DNA of 62,461 bases from Bordetella hinzii LMG 13501 (GTDB taxonomy: Bacteria > Pseudomonadota > Gammaproteobacteria > Burkholderiales > Burkholderiaceae_B): contig NZ_LRUJ01000030.1 in NCBI RefSeq assembly GCF_001548475.1, positions 1 through 62,461 of the forward strand. Direction: 5' to 3'. How positions within the stretch are numbered: the first letter of the stretch is position 1; the number at the start of each line of letters is the position of its first letter. This document shows, in pieces, positions 44,735 through 53,901 of this stretch. Both the position numbers and the translations under genes were made by a program. The notes beneath the pieces were generated by a model. The model was not told where the DNA came from, did no database searches, and was given only the letters and a program-made list of their open reading frames with translations.

Positions 44735-45895
44735 ATGCAGGACACCCAGAACGATTACCAGGACATCCGCGAAGCCGTCCGCAGCCTTTGCAGCCAATTT
44801 TCGGCCGAGTATTTTCGCAAGATCGACGAAGAACGCGGCTATCCCGAGGAATTTGTCCGCGCGCTGACCGAAGCCGGCTGGCTGGCCGCCCTGATCCCGC
44901 AGGAATACGGCGGCTCGGGCCTTGGCCTGACCGAGGCCTCCATCATCATGGAGGAAATCAATCGCAGCGGCGGCAATTCGGGCGCCTGCCACGGCCAGAT
45001 GTACAACATGGGCACGCTGCTGCGCCACGGTTCGGAGGCGCAGAAACGCGAGTACCTGCCCCGCATCGCCAGCGGTGAACTGCGCCTGCAATCCATGGGC
45101 GTGACGGAGCCGACCACCGGCACCGACACCACGCGCATCAAGACCACGGCCGTCAAGCGCGGCGACCGCTATGTGATCAATGGCCAGAAGGTCTGGATCT
45201 CGCGCGTGCAGCACTCCGACCTGATGATATTGCTGGCCCGCACCACGCCGCTGGACCAGGTCACGCGCAAATCCGAGGGCATGTCCATCTTCCTGGTGGA
45301 CCTGCACCATGCCGTCAAGCACGGCATGCAGGTGCGGCCCATTCCCAATATGGTCAACCACGAGACCAACGAACTCTTTTTTGACAACCTGGAGATCCCC
45401 GCCGAGAGCCTGATCGGCGAGGAAGGCAAGGGTTTCAAGTACATCCTGGACGGCCTGAACGCCGAACGCACGCTGATCGCCGCCGAGTGCATCGGCGACG
45501 GGTATTGGTTCGTCGACAAGGTCACCGCCTACGCCAAGGAGCGCGTGGTCTTCGGCCGGCCCATCGGCCAGAACCAGGGAGTGCAATTCCCCATCGCGCG
45601 AGCCCATATCAATGTGGAGGCCGCCAGCCTCATGCGCTTCGAGGCCGCGCGCCGCTTTGACGCCCACCTGCCCTGCGGCGCCCAGGCCAATATGGCCAAG
45701 CTGCTGGCCGCCGATGCCTCGTGGGAGGCCGCCAACGCCTGCCTGCAGTTCCATGGCGGCTTCGGCTTTGCCAACGAATACGACGTCGAACGCAAGTTCC
45801 GCGAGACCCGGCTCTACCAGGTCGCGCCCATCTCGACCAACCTGATCCTCTCCTACGTCGCCGAGCACGTGCTGGGCCTGCCCCGCTCCTTCTGA
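44735..45895 (+). CDS. Acyl-CoA dehydrogenase family protein
   Basis: A 386-residue FAD enzyme introducing an alpha,beta double bond into an acyl-CoA. MGVTEPTTGTD and WISRVQHSDLMIL form the flavin-binding beta domain; FGRPIGQNQ and FHGGFGFANEYDVERKFRETRLYQ are the C-terminal helices. The catalytic glutamate usually found after IYQ (medium-chain type) is replaced by AP here, but E244 in GLNAER sits where isovaleryl-CoA dehydrogenase has its base. A branched or unusual acyl substrate is therefore plausible. An MmgE/PrpD gene follows after 5 bp. Confidence 0.9.
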   Translation: MQDTQNDYQDIREAVRSLCSQFSAEYFRKIDEERGYPEEFVRALTEAGWLAALIPQEYGGSGLGLTEASIIMEEINRSGGNSGACHGQMYNMGTLLRHGSEAQKREYLPRIASGELRLQSMGVTEPTTGTDTTRIKTTAVKRGDRYVINGQKVWISRVQHSDLMILLARTTPLDQVTRKSEGMSIFLVDLHHAVKHGMQVRPIPNMVNHETNELFFDNLEIPAESLIGEEGKGFKYILDGLNAERTLIAAECIGDGYWFVDKVTAYAKERVVFGRPIGQNQGVQFPIARAHINVEAASLMRFEAARRFDAHLPCGAQANMAKLLAADASWEAANACLQFHGGFGFANEYDVERKFRETRLYQVAPISTNLILSYVAEHVLGLPRSF

Positions 45896-45900
45896 CCGCC

Positions 45901-47259
45901 ATGACCACCTCTCCCAGCGCTGTGCTGGCCACTTTCGCCAGCCAACTCCGTTACGAAGACATCCCGGCGCCGGTGCTGCGCCGCGCCGAAGACCTGCTGC
46001 TGGACACCCTGGCCTCCATCCTGGCCGGCGCCGGCGCGCGCCCGGTGCAGATCATGGCCGGCTACGCCCAGGCCATGGGCCCGGCCGACGGACCCGCGGA
46101 AATCCTTGTGAACCGGCGCCGCAGCTCGCCGCTGTTCGCCGCCATGGTCAATGCCGCAGCCGCCCACGTGGTCGAGCAGGATGACGTGCATAACGGTTCG
46201 GTCTTCCACCCCGCGGCGGTGATCTTCCCGCCGGCGCTGGCCGTGGCCCAGGCCCTGGGCCTGTCGGGCCGCGACGTGCTGACCGCCGCCGTCGCGGGCT
46301 ACGAGGTCGGGATCCGGGTGGGCGAATTCCTGGGCCGCTCGCACTACAAGATCTTCCACACCACGGCCACCGTGGGCACGCTGGCCGCCGCCGTCACCGT
46401 GGGCCGCCTGCTCGGCCTGGACCCCGAGCGCATGCTCAATGCGCTGGGATCGGCCGGCACCCAATCGGCCGGCCTGTGGGAATTCCTGCGCGATGCCGCC
46501 GACTCCAAGCAGCTGCATACCGCCCACGCGGTGGCCGCCGGCATCACGGCCGCCTATCTGGCGCGCGACGGCTTCACCGGCGCGCGCCAGATCCTGGAAG
46601 GCCCGCAGGGCCTGGCCGCCGGCATGTCGCGCGACGCCGACCCCTCGCGCCTGACCGACCGGCTGGGCGAGCGCTGGGCGCTGGCCGAGACCTCGTTCAA
46701 ATATCACGCCTCCTGCCGCCACACCCATCCCGCCGCCGACGCCTTGCAGGCCCTGATGCGTGACAACCAACTGGGCGCCGGCGACATCGCCAGCATCGAG
46801 GCCCTCGTGCACCAGGGCGCGCTGGACGTGCTGGGCCCGGTCGTCAACCCGGCCACAGTCCATCAATCCAAGTTTTCCATGGGCACGGTGCTGGGCCTGA
46901 TCGCGCTGAAAGGCCGCGCGGGGCTGGCCGAGTTCGATGCCGCGCTGGACGACCCGGCCATGGCCACCTGGCGCGAGCGCACCACCATGACGCTGGACCC
47001 CGAGGTGGACCAGGCCTATCCGCAACGCTGGATCGGCAAGGTCAAGGTCCGCACGACCGACGGTCGCGAGCTGAGCGCCCGCGTGGACGAGCCCAAGGGC
47101 GATCCGGGCAACACGCTGTCGCGCGCCGAGATCGAAGCCAAGATGCTGAGCCTGGGCCAATACGCCGGCGCGGCCCGCCCCGAAGAGCTGCGCGGATTGA
47201 TCGATACGGTCTGGAACCTGGCCGAACGCCCCAGGGTGGACGCCCTGCTGCCCGCCTGA
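45901..47259 (+). CDS. MmgE/PrpD family protein
   Basis: A 452-residue member of the family containing 2-methylcitrate dehydratase and cis-aconitate decarboxylase. Characteristic parts are HVVEQDDVHNGSVFHPAAVIFPPALAVAQ (substrate-binding aspartate/histidines), GTLAAAVTVGRLLGLD and FKYHASCRHTHPAADAL. It is an isomerase, dehydratase or decarboxylase by family, and the sequence does not decide which. It is coupled to the acyl-CoA dehydrogenase gene (5-bp gap). Together they suggest breakdown of a di- or tricarboxylic or branched acyl compound, under the divergent LysR regulator. Confidence 0.9.
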   Translation: MTTSPSAVLATFASQLRYEDIPAPVLRRAEDLLLDTLASILAGAGARPVQIMAGYAQAMGPADGPAEILVNRRRSSPLFAAMVNAAAAHVVEQDDVHNGSVFHPAAVIFPPALAVAQALGLSGRDVLTAAVAGYEVGIRVGEFLGRSHYKIFHTTATVGTLAAAVTVGRLLGLDPERMLNALGSAGTQSAGLWEFLRDAADSKQLHTAHAVAAGITAAYLARDGFTGARQILEGPQGLAAGMSRDADPSRLTDRLGERWALAETSFKYHASCRHTHPAADALQALMRDNQLGAGDIASIEALVHQGALDVLGPVVNPATVHQSKFSMGTVLGLIALKGRAGLAEFDAALDDPAMATWRERTTMTLDPEVDQAYPQRWIGKVKVRTTDGRELSARVDEPKGDPGNTLSRAEIEAKMLSLGQYAGAARPEELRGLIDTVWNLAERPRVDALLPA

Positions 47260-47272
47260 GGCCGCCCCGCGC

Positions 47273-47677
47273 TCAGGGCAGCTGCAATTCCCTGGGCGCT
47301 GCCTGGGGGTCGCGGCTCAATTGGTAGCCCAGCCACAGGCTTTGCGCGATGCGTTCGGCCATCGCGCAGGCCTGGGCGGCCATGGCCTGGTTGGGCTGCG
47401 CCCGCGCCGTGTCCCGGAAAAGCGCCAGCCAATGCTCGAACAAACCGGCGTCCAGGCCGGGCAAGGCCGCGTGCTTGGGCATGGGCGTGCCGCTGAAACG
47501 CCGCGTGCGCAGCAAGATGGCCGACCAGAAGTCCACCAGCTTGGCCAGGTGCTCATCCCAATCCCGCACATGCGTATTGAAGATAGGCCCCAGGCGCGCA
47601 TCGGCGCGCACCCGCGCATAAAAGGCGTGCACGAGATCGTGCAGATCCTCTTCAGTGCATAAGGGCTCTTGCGTCAT
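47273..47677 (-). CDS. Group III truncated hemoglobin
   Basis: A 134-residue 2-on-2 hemoglobin of class III (trHbP/Ctb type). FYARVRADARLGPIFNTHVRDWDEHLAKLVDFWSAILL is the A-to-E helical region, with the phenylalanine/tyrosine pattern of distal pocket residues; RRFSGTPMPKHAALPGLD contains the proximal histidine. Campylobacter Ctb, of this class, belongs to a nitric-oxide regulon. An NsrR-like palindrome sits 20 bp upstream of the start, arguing for a role in NO or nitrosative stress. It is tail to tail with the MmgE/PrpD gene. Confidence 0.9.
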   Translation of the reverse strand: MTQEPLCTEEDLHDLVHAFYARVRADARLGPIFNTHVRDWDEHLAKLVDFWSAILLRTRRFSGTPMPKHAALPGLDAGLFEHWLALFRDTARAQPNQAMAAQACAMAERIAQSLWLGYQLSRDPQAAPRELQLP

Positions 47678-47696
47678 GGCCGGGTCCGTTTGGCGT

Positions 47697-47727
47697 ATTT
47701 AAGATGTATTTATAATACATCTTAAAT
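47697..47727. promoter_or_regulatory. NsrR-type nitric-oxide-responsive operator
   Basis: A perfect inverted repeat with 14-bp arms around TAT. Its core arms AAGATGTATT and AATACATCTT match the known NsrR box (AAGATGYATTT, N, AAATRCATCTT) at nearly every position. It lies 20 bp upstream of the truncated hemoglobin start and includes TATTAT-like promoter sequence, so repression relieved by NO is expected. No nsrR gene is in the window. Confidence 0.82.
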
Positions 47728-47766
47728 GACCCATGCCGCCGCCAGGCATCCTGGCCGCGGCCCGCA

Positions 47767-48522
47767 TCAGCTGCGCGCCGCGCGCTGGGCGGCCACCAGC
47801 TGGGCGATCCCCCCTTCGGCCAAGGCCAGCATGCTGTCGAGCTGGGCCCGCGTGAACGTCGCCTCCTCGCCCGTGCCCTGCACTTCCACGAAGGCGCCCG
47901 AACCGGTCATGACGACATTGACGTCGGCCTCGCAGGCCGAATCCTCTTCGTAATTCAGGTCCAGCACGGCGCGTCCGCCCACCAGGCCCACGGAAACCGC
48001 CGCCACATGGTCGCGGATCGGGTTCTGCGCCAGATCGCCGCGCGCCATCAGGAGCGCCACCGCGTCGGCCGTGGCCACCCAGGCGCCGGTGATGCTGGCG
48101 CAGCGCGTGCCGCCGTCAGCCTGCAGCACGTCGCAATCGAGGTGCAGCGTGCGCTCGCCCAGGAGTTTCAGATCGACCACGGCGCGCAGCGAGCGGCCGA
48201 TCAGGCGTTGGATTTCCTGGGTGCGGCCGCTTTGCTTGCCGCGGGCCGCCTCGCGCTCGCCGCGCGTATGCGTGGCGCGCGGCAGCATGCCGTATTCCGC
48301 CGTCACCCAGCCCTCGCCCCTGCCCTTCAGGAAAGGCGGCACCTTGTCCAGCACGCTGGCCGTGCAGAGCACCTGGGTGTTGCCCGCCTCCACCAGAACC
48401 GACCCTTCGGCATAGCGCGTGAAACCGCGCTTCAGGCGGAACGGACGCAGGGCGTCGACGGCGCGGCCATCGGCGCGGGCGGAAGTGTCGGAAGTGGTCA
48501 AGGCGGACTCCAGAATCGTCAT
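47767..48522 (-). CDS. rph: Ribonuclease PH
   Basis: A 251-residue phosphorolytic exoribonuclease that trims tRNA 3' ends. The family segments are [44 protein letters not shown], the [19 protein letters not shown] helix (phosphate/RNA arginines) and [17 protein letters not shown]. The length is slightly above the E. coli enzyme, with a 15-residue N-terminal extension. It is divergent from yicC, a pairing common in proteobacteria. Confidence 0.96.
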   Translation of the reverse strand: MTILESALTTSDTSARADGRAVDALRPFRLKRGFTRYAEGSVLVEAGNTQVLCTASVLDKVPPFLKGRGEGWVTAEYGMLPRATHTRGEREAARGKQSGRTQEIQRLIGRSLRAVVDLKLLGERTLHLDCDVLQADGGTRCASITGAWVATADAVALLMARGDLAQNPIRDHVAAVSVGLVGGRAVLDLNYEEDSACEADVNVVMTGSGAFVEVQGTGEEATFTRAQLDSMLALAEGGIAQLVAAQRAARS

Positions 48523-48635
48523 CAGGCAAAGATCAATAGCGGGATTGTACGTGCGCGCCCCGCCTCATCGGTTATTCTGCCGGCATAATCCCGCGCCTCG
48601 GGGCTTGCGCCCCTGTATTTCCAGGAATATCCACC

Positions 48636-49562
48636 ATGATTCGCAGCATGACCGCGTTCGGCAACGCCCGTGTCGATCTCGAACAAGGCTCGCTCGCGCT
48701 CGAATTGCGCAGCGTCAACAGCCGCTTTCTCGACCTCTATTTCCGTTTGCCCGACGAGCTGCGCCATGCCGAAACCCCGCTGCGTGAACTGCTGACCAGC
48801 CAGCTGGCACGCGGCAAGGTAGAGGTGCGCGTCAGCTTCACCCGCAATGCCGGCACGGAAGTCACCCAGCTCGATCCGCAGTGGCTCGGCCTGCTGGCCG
48901 ACCAGCTGCAGGCCGCTCGCCGCGTCCTGCCCGAAGTCAGCGCGCCGCGCCTGGTCGAACTCCTGAACTGGCCTGGCCAGCGCGGCAATGACGCACTGGA
49001 CCCGCAGATCTGGGGTGCAGCCTGCATGACGGCGGCCCAGCAAGCCCTCGGCCAACTGCAGGACGGCCGCGCCCGCGAAGGCGAACGCCTGGCCCTCATG
49101 ATGCGCGAATGCGCCGACGGCGTGGGCCGTATCGTCGAACTGGTCGAAGGCCATTTGCCGCAGCTGCTGGCCGAGCATCGCGAAAAACTCGCCACCAAGC
49201 TGCGCGAAAGCCTGGAGGCCGCCTTCCCCGGCGGCTTTGCCCACATCAGTGGCGCCGAGCTGACCGAGCGCGTGGCCCAGGAGGCCGGCCTCTTCGCCCT
49301 GCGCATCGACGTGGCCGAAGAACTCTCGCGGCTGCGCTCGCACCTCGAAGAACTGCGCCATCTGCTGGGCGAAGGCGGCGGCAAGGCCGGCGGCAAAGGC
49401 AAGGGCAGCGCCGGCAAGCGCCTGGACTTCCTCTTCCAGGAAATGAACCGCGAAGCCAACACCCTGGGCTCCAAGGCCGGCAGCCTGGAAGTCACCCGCG
49501 CCGCCATGGACCTGAAGCTGCTCATCGAACAGATGCGCGAACAGGCGCAGAACATCGAGTAA
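48636..49562 (+). CDS. yicC: YicC family endoribonuclease-type protein
   Basis: A 308-residue YicC protein. MIRSMTAFGNARVDLEQGSLALELRSVNSRFLDLYFRLP is the highly conserved N-terminal segment, and GKRLDFLFQEMNREANTLGSKA the conserved C-terminal one (formerly DUF1732). Family members have been linked to RNA degradation. Between them a glycine/lysine linker (GEGGGKAGGKGKGSAGK) is an insertion not usual in the E. coli protein. AGGAA precedes the start. Confidence 0.93.
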   Translation: MIRSMTAFGNARVDLEQGSLALELRSVNSRFLDLYFRLPDELRHAETPLRELLTSQLARGKVEVRVSFTRNAGTEVTQLDPQWLGLLADQLQAARRVLPEVSAPRLVELLNWPGQRGNDALDPQIWGAACMTAAQQALGQLQDGRAREGERLALMMRECADGVGRIVELVEGHLPQLLAEHREKLATKLRESLEAAFPGGFAHISGAELTERVAQEAGLFALRIDVAEELSRLRSHLEELRHLLGEGGGKAGGKGKGSAGKRLDFLFQEMNREANTLGSKAGSLEVTRAAMDLKLLIEQMREQAQNIE

Positions 49563-49568
49563 TGCCCG

Positions 49569-49588
49569 GGCCGGCGCGATCGCCGGCC
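49569..49588. terminator. Possible bidirectional hairpin between yicC and the MFS gene
   Basis: GGCCGGCG-CGAT-CGCCGGCC is an 8-bp GC stem between convergent stop codons. It lacks a T-run, so it is at most a weak or rho-assisted terminator. Confidence 0.35.
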
Positions 49589-49593
49589 GGCCC

Positions 49594-50775
49594 TTATGCC
49601 CGCCTGGGCGCGCTGCGCGGCAGCCAGCGCCAGAAGACGCCGGCCGCCACCAGGCCCAGGGCGCCGACGCCGAACGAGGCGCCGCCGAGCGAGACCAGGG
49701 CCGTCAGCGCCGATAGCGCCACCGGCCCGCCGCTCGATCCCAGGTCGGCCATGAACCGCCAGATGCCGAGAAATTGCGTGCGGGCGCCCGCCGGCGCGGC
49801 GTCGGCGCCCAGCGTCATCACGATGCCCGACCCGATGCCGTTGCCGAACCCCAGCATTACCGAAACCAGGACGAAGCTCACCGCCCCGCCGGTCAGCGGG
49901 ATCGCCATCAGGCTGAGCCCCATCAGCAGCGTGCTGGGCAGCGCCACCCACAGGCGGCCGCGCTGGTCCATGACCTTGCCCGCCGGATAGAAAACCGACA
50001 TGTCGATCGCGGCGACCAGGCCGTAGATGAGCGAGGTGGTGGTGGCGTCCAGGCCGAGATGGTCGGCCCACAGCGGAATCACGACCTGGCGCGAGGCGCG
50101 CAGCGCGCTGAGCAGCATGACGCCCACGCCCAGCGTGGCATACACGCCGCGATGGTCCCGCGCGACGTCGCCCATGCGCGCGCGCGGCGCGCCGGGCACG
50201 CCCGCGGGCCCGATATCGGGCGCCTTGATGGCGATCAGCCCCGCGCCGAGCATGGCGCAGATGGCGACCCAATAGGCGCCGTCCAGTCCCAGGAAATGGA
50301 TCAGCGCCGCACCGGCGAAGGGGCCGATGAAGGTGCCGATCCGCGTCGTCCCACCCAGCGTGGACAGCGCGCGTGCCCGGTAGGCCAGCGGCACGACCTC
50401 GATCATGTAGCTCTGGCGCGCCAGCTGGAACACCGACTGCGCGCATCCCTGCATCAGCATGGCCAGCGCCAGCACCCAGAGCCTGGGCACGCCGATCACC
50501 AGCAGCAGGCCGATCACGCTGACCAGGGCCGCGCCGGCCATGGCGCGCTTTTCGCCGAAGCGCTCGGTGATGAGGGCGGACGGAATATTGGAGAGCAGCG
50601 AGCCGACCCCGATCAAGGCGGCGATCAGGCCGGCGGTGGCCACCGATGCGCCCTGGTCGCGCGCGGTGAGCGCGATGACGGGAAGAATGGCGCCGTTGCT
50701 GATGCCGTAGAGCAGCGATGGGCCGAACGCCGGGATGGCGATCTGCTTCAGGTTGAATGAATCGGGGTGCGACAT
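49594..50775 (-). CDS. Major facilitator superfamily transporter
   Basis: A 393-residue inner-membrane transporter with about twelve hydrophobic helices. The loop SALITERFGEKRAMAGAAL between helices 2 and 3 is the MFS motif A region, and PAGKVMDQRGRLWVALPSTLL is its counterpart in the second half. The substrate cannot be named; multidrug-like efflux is the commonest function for this shape. The sequence just before the ATG is pyrimidine-rich (ATTCCTCCTTCC) and offers no ribosome binding site, so translation may be weak or the start misjudged. Confidence 0.85.
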   Translation of the reverse strand: MSHPDSFNLKQIAIPAFGPSLLYGISNGAILPVIALTARDQGASVATAGLIAALIGVGSLLSNIPSALITERFGEKRAMAGAALVSVIGLLLVIGVPRLWVLALAMLMQGCAQSVFQLARQSYMIEVVPLAYRARALSTLGGTTRIGTFIGPFAGAALIHFLGLDGAYWVAICAMLGAGLIAIKAPDIGPAGVPGAPRARMGDVARDHRGVYATLGVGVMLLSALRASRQVVIPLWADHLGLDATTTSLIYGLVAAIDMSVFYPAGKVMDQRGRLWVALPSTLLMGLSLMAIPLTGGAVSFVLVSVMLGFGNGIGSGIVMTLGADAAPAGARTQFLGIWRFMADLGSSGGPVALSALTALVSLGGASFGVGALGLVAAGVFWRWLPRSAPRRA

Positions 50776-50918
50776 GGAAGGAGGAATGAGGGCTCGGCTG
50801 CCCGCCTGGCCCCGGGGCGCTGCCAGCGCGGAATTCCGGGAGTGTAGCCGCAGCCCGCGCCGGCCGGCCCATGGCGCGTCAAGAGGGCGGCCCATCGCGC
50901 CGCCCCCCGCGAGCCTCT

Positions 50919-52208
50919 TTACCAGCCCCAGCAGGTGCCCGCGGCGGGTTTGCCGCAAGCGCGGTAGTTGACCGCGAACCAGAGCTTGCCCGCGCCGCGC
51001 GGCGAAAGGTCGGCCTTGACGTCATTGCGCGGCAGCTCTTCGAGCGTGTCGCGCGCCGTCTTGGTCGGCGTGCCGCTGTCGGCGCCCGCCACCAGGGCCA
51101 CGCGGCCCAGTTGCGCGGCGGTGCGATCGCCGAAGACCACATCGCCGTCGGCCAGCGAGCTCATCCGCAGGGCGGCTTCACGCACGAAGGCGGCATAACT
51201 GGTGTTGCTGTCCGCGCGGGTCAGGTCTTTTTTCAGCGTACTCACGGCCAGGATATCGGCCGCGCTGTCAGGCGCCTTGAGCTTGAAGGCGGACATGGGC
51301 GGCAGGCGGCCCGCTTCGGTCTCTTTGCGCAGCCACTCGCCCCACAGGAACTCGGCGAACTCGGGCAAGCCGCCATTGGTGTAGCCGATGTCGCGCGTGA
51401 AATAGACCAGCGAACGATAGGGATCTTCCTGCATGCCGCCAGGCTCGCTGTCGCTGGCCAGGCCCAGGCGCGTGGGCAGCTGATCGACGGTGATGGCCTG
51501 GTTGGCGCCATCGCGCAGCCAGGCGCGGCCTTCGTCGACCATCCGTTGCCAGAAGGCCGCGGCGCTCGTCATATCGCTGTAATTGGCGTTGACCTTGACC
51601 CAGACCTTGAGCTTGGGGCCGCCATCGAAGATCTCCCGCAGGGACGAGAAGGAATGATGGCCGTCGGTGAGATAGAGATTGCCGTCCCAGCCCACCACCA
51701 CGGTCTTCATCGCGTCGGCATGGGTGCCGGGCGCGTCCTTGCAGGCAAAGGTGGCCGGGTCGTCCAGGCGGGCGGCGCGCGCCTCGGCGAGAGTCTGGAA
51801 GGCCTGGGCGCGCGCGTCCTGGCCCGTATCTTCACAGTAGTCGTCGAACTTCTTGCCCACGGTGCGGTTCAGGTAGTCCAGCATCTGCGCATCGTTGCCC
51901 TGCCAGTTGGGCCGATCGAAGTCGCCCTGCCAGCGTCCCAGCTTGTAATAGATCTGGTCATAGCCGATGGCGGCTTGCGTGGGCCGCAGCTCTTCGATGC
52001 GCACGGCGATCACATCGCCCGCCTGGGTGTTCAGGTAGGCGGTATTGCGCGCGGGCTCGGTGGTGGCGGGCGGCGTCGTGGCGGGCGGCGCGGCGGCCTG
52101 GTCGTCGTCATGGTCGCTGCTGCTGCAGGCAGCCAGCGCCAAGGGCAAGACCAGGATGGCCATCCAGCGGCGATAGCGGATCGCCTTGCGCGGGTTCGCG
52201 GCTTGCAT
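50919..52208 (-). CDS. Lipoprotein with ParB-like (ParBc_2-type) domain
   Basis: A 429-residue exported protein. The N-terminus has a lipobox ending LALAAC with the lipidated C28, followed by a low-complexity DHDDD/PPATT linker. The core (about 65-260) resembles putative ParB/sulfiredoxin-fold nucleases, with the key LYLTDGHHSFSSLRE motif (D182-H185). The C-terminal part (about 290-429) is unassigned and has two cysteines near its end (CGKPAAGTC). GGGGAG precedes the ATG. It follows amn by 72 bp. A GGGCGGC/GCCGCCC hairpin at 50885-50905 is a possible weak terminator. Confidence 0.8.
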   Translation of the reverse strand: MQAANPRKAIRYRRWMAILVLPLALAACSSSDHDDDQAAAPPATTPPATTEPARNTAYLNTQAGDVIAVRIEELRPTQAAIGYDQIYYKLGRWQGDFDRPNWQGNDAQMLDYLNRTVGKKFDDYCEDTGQDARAQAFQTLAEARAARLDDPATFACKDAPGTHADAMKTVVVGWDGNLYLTDGHHSFSSLREIFDGGPKLKVWVKVNANYSDMTSAAAFWQRMVDEGRAWLRDGANQAITVDQLPTRLGLASDSEPGGMQEDPYRSLVYFTRDIGYTNGGLPEFAEFLWGEWLRKETEAGRLPPMSAFKLKAPDSAADILAVSTLKKDLTRADSNTSYAAFVREAALRMSSLADGDVVFGDRTAAQLGRVALVAGADSGTPTKTARDTLEELPRNDVKADLSPRGAGKLWFAVNYRACGKPAAGTCWGW

Positions 52209-52280
52209 TTCGTTCTCCCCTGTGAATGCAAAGCCGCGAGTATGGTCGCGCAGTGTTACAACGGCGTGGAACCCGCGGGC

Positions 52281-53771
52281 CTATTGAAAGGCGGTCTCGG
52301 TGAAAGAGCGCAGCTTGCGGGAATGCAGGCGTTCGGGCGCCATGCCGCGCAACAGCTCCAGCGCGCGGATGCCGATCTCCAAGTGCTGGTTGACCTGCCT
52401 GCGGTAGAAGGCGCTGGCCATGCCGGGCAGCTTCAGCTCGCCGTGCAGGGGCTTGTCGGAGACACAGAGCAAGGTGCCATAAGGCACCCGGAAGCGGAAT
52501 CCATTGGCCGCGATGGTGGCCGATTCCATGTCCAGGGCGATGGCGCGCGACTGCGCGAAACGCTGCACCAGCTCGCCCTGGTCGCGCAGCTCCCAGTTGC
52601 GGTTGTCGATGGTGGCCACGGTGCCCGTGCGCATGATGCGCTTGAGGTCCCAGCCCGACAGGCCCGCCACCTCCTGCACGGCCTGCTCCAGCGCCACCTG
52701 CACCTCGGCCAGCGGAGGCACCGGCACCCATGTCGGCAGGTCGGCATCCAGCACATGGTCGTCGCGCACGTAGCCGTGCGCCAGCACATAGTCGCCCAGG
52801 CGCTGCGAATCGCGCAGCCCGGCGCAATGTCCCAGCATCAGCCAGGCATGCGGGCGCAGCACCGCGATGTGGTCGGTGATGGTCTTGGCGTTGGACGGCC
52901 CCACGCCGATGTTGACCAGCGTGATGCCCGAATGGTTGGGGCGGATGAGGTGATAGGCCGGCATCTGCGGCAGGCGCTGCGCCGGATCGGCGGACGAGGC
53001 GGTCTCGCCGCGCCGGGTAATGCGGTTGCCCGGTTCGACCAGGGCGTCGTAGTCGCCGCCGCCTTCGGCCATCAGGGCGCGGGCGCGCACGCAGAACTCG
53101 TCCACATAAAACTGGTAGTTGGTGAACAGCACGAAATTCTGGAAGTGCGAGGGCGCGGTCGCCGTGTAATGCTGCAGGCGATGCAGCGAATAGTCCACCC
53201 GCGTGGCGGTAAAGGGCGCCAACGGATGCGGCTCGCCGTCGCGTCCGCGCCAGGATCCGTTGACGATGGCGTCGTCGGTCACCGCCAGATCGGGCACGTC
53301 GAACAGGTCGCGCAGCGGCCGCTTGAGGCTATCCAGGTGCTCGCCCTCCACATAGGCGCCCTCCGGAAAGGCGAAATGCAGCGGGATGGGCATATCCGAT
53401 TCGCCCACCTCGACCGGCACGCCGTGGTTCTGCAGCAGCAGGCCGATCTGTTCGGCCAGATAGTCGGTGAACAGGGCGGGTTGCGTGATCGTGGTCTGGT
53501 AGCGCCCGGGCTCGGCCACATGCCCATAGGACAACCGCGAATCGATGGGATCATAGGTCTGCACGGAGATCCGCAAGGCGGGATAGTAGGCGCGCACGCG
53601 CCCGGCCAGGCTGCGCCCGTGCAGCACATCCTGGAAGGCCTGCCGCAAGAAGGCCGTATTGCGGTTGTAGATCTCGGTCAGGCGCTCGACGGCGGCGCGC
53701 GCATCGTCGAAGCGCTCAAAGGGGATGGGTTCCGGACGGTAGAGACTGGCTGCTGAATAGACTGCACTCAT
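52281..53771 (-). CDS. amn: AMP nucleosidase
   Basis: A 496-residue enzyme splitting AMP to adenine and ribose 5-phosphate, used to adjust adenylate pools. The N-terminal AMP-binding regulatory domain (about 20-175) and the C-terminal phosphorylase-fold domain (about 265-480) are both present. NIGVGPSNAKTITDHIAVLRPHAWLMLGHCAGLR and SRAIALDMESATIAANGFRFRVPYGTLLCVSDKPLHGE carry the catalytic-site signature, including the DMES base-recognition stretch. It is divergent from an NlpC/P60 gene with a palindromic operator candidate between. Confidence 0.95.
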   Translation of the reverse strand: MSAVYSAASLYRPEPIPFERFDDARAAVERLTEIYNRNTAFLRQAFQDVLHGRSLAGRVRAYYPALRISVQTYDPIDSRLSYGHVAEPGRYQTTITQPALFTDYLAEQIGLLLQNHGVPVEVGESDMPIPLHFAFPEGAYVEGEHLDSLKRPLRDLFDVPDLAVTDDAIVNGSWRGRDGEPHPLAPFTATRVDYSLHRLQHYTATAPSHFQNFVLFTNYQFYVDEFCVRARALMAEGGGDYDALVEPGNRITRRGETASSADPAQRLPQMPAYHLIRPNHSGITLVNIGVGPSNAKTITDHIAVLRPHAWLMLGHCAGLRDSQRLGDYVLAHGYVRDDHVLDADLPTWVPVPPLAEVQVALEQAVQEVAGLSGWDLKRIMRTGTVATIDNRNWELRDQGELVQRFAQSRAIALDMESATIAANGFRFRVPYGTLLCVSDKPLHGELKLPGMASAFYRRQVNQHLEIGIRALELLRGMAPERLHSRKLRSFTETAFQ

Positions 53772-53901
53772 GGATCTCTTTCCCTGCTGCCGCGCGGCCG
53801 GGACGGCGCGCGTAGCCGATTATGCCGCATCGCCGCCCTGCCCGCCGCGTCGCCCACGGCGGGCACATCGGGCAACAAAAATCCTGCAGCAGATGAAAGA
53901 T

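Noticed and set aside
48737-50872. 711-codon frame across yicC and the MFS gene
   Set aside because: On the minus strand in a different frame from the MFS gene; the MFS and YicC readings have clear family motifs and this one does not.
50871-53756. 961-codon open frame opposite the lipoprotein and amn
   Set aside because: It spans two well-supported genes on the other strand and has the same shadow composition, with no domain recognisable.
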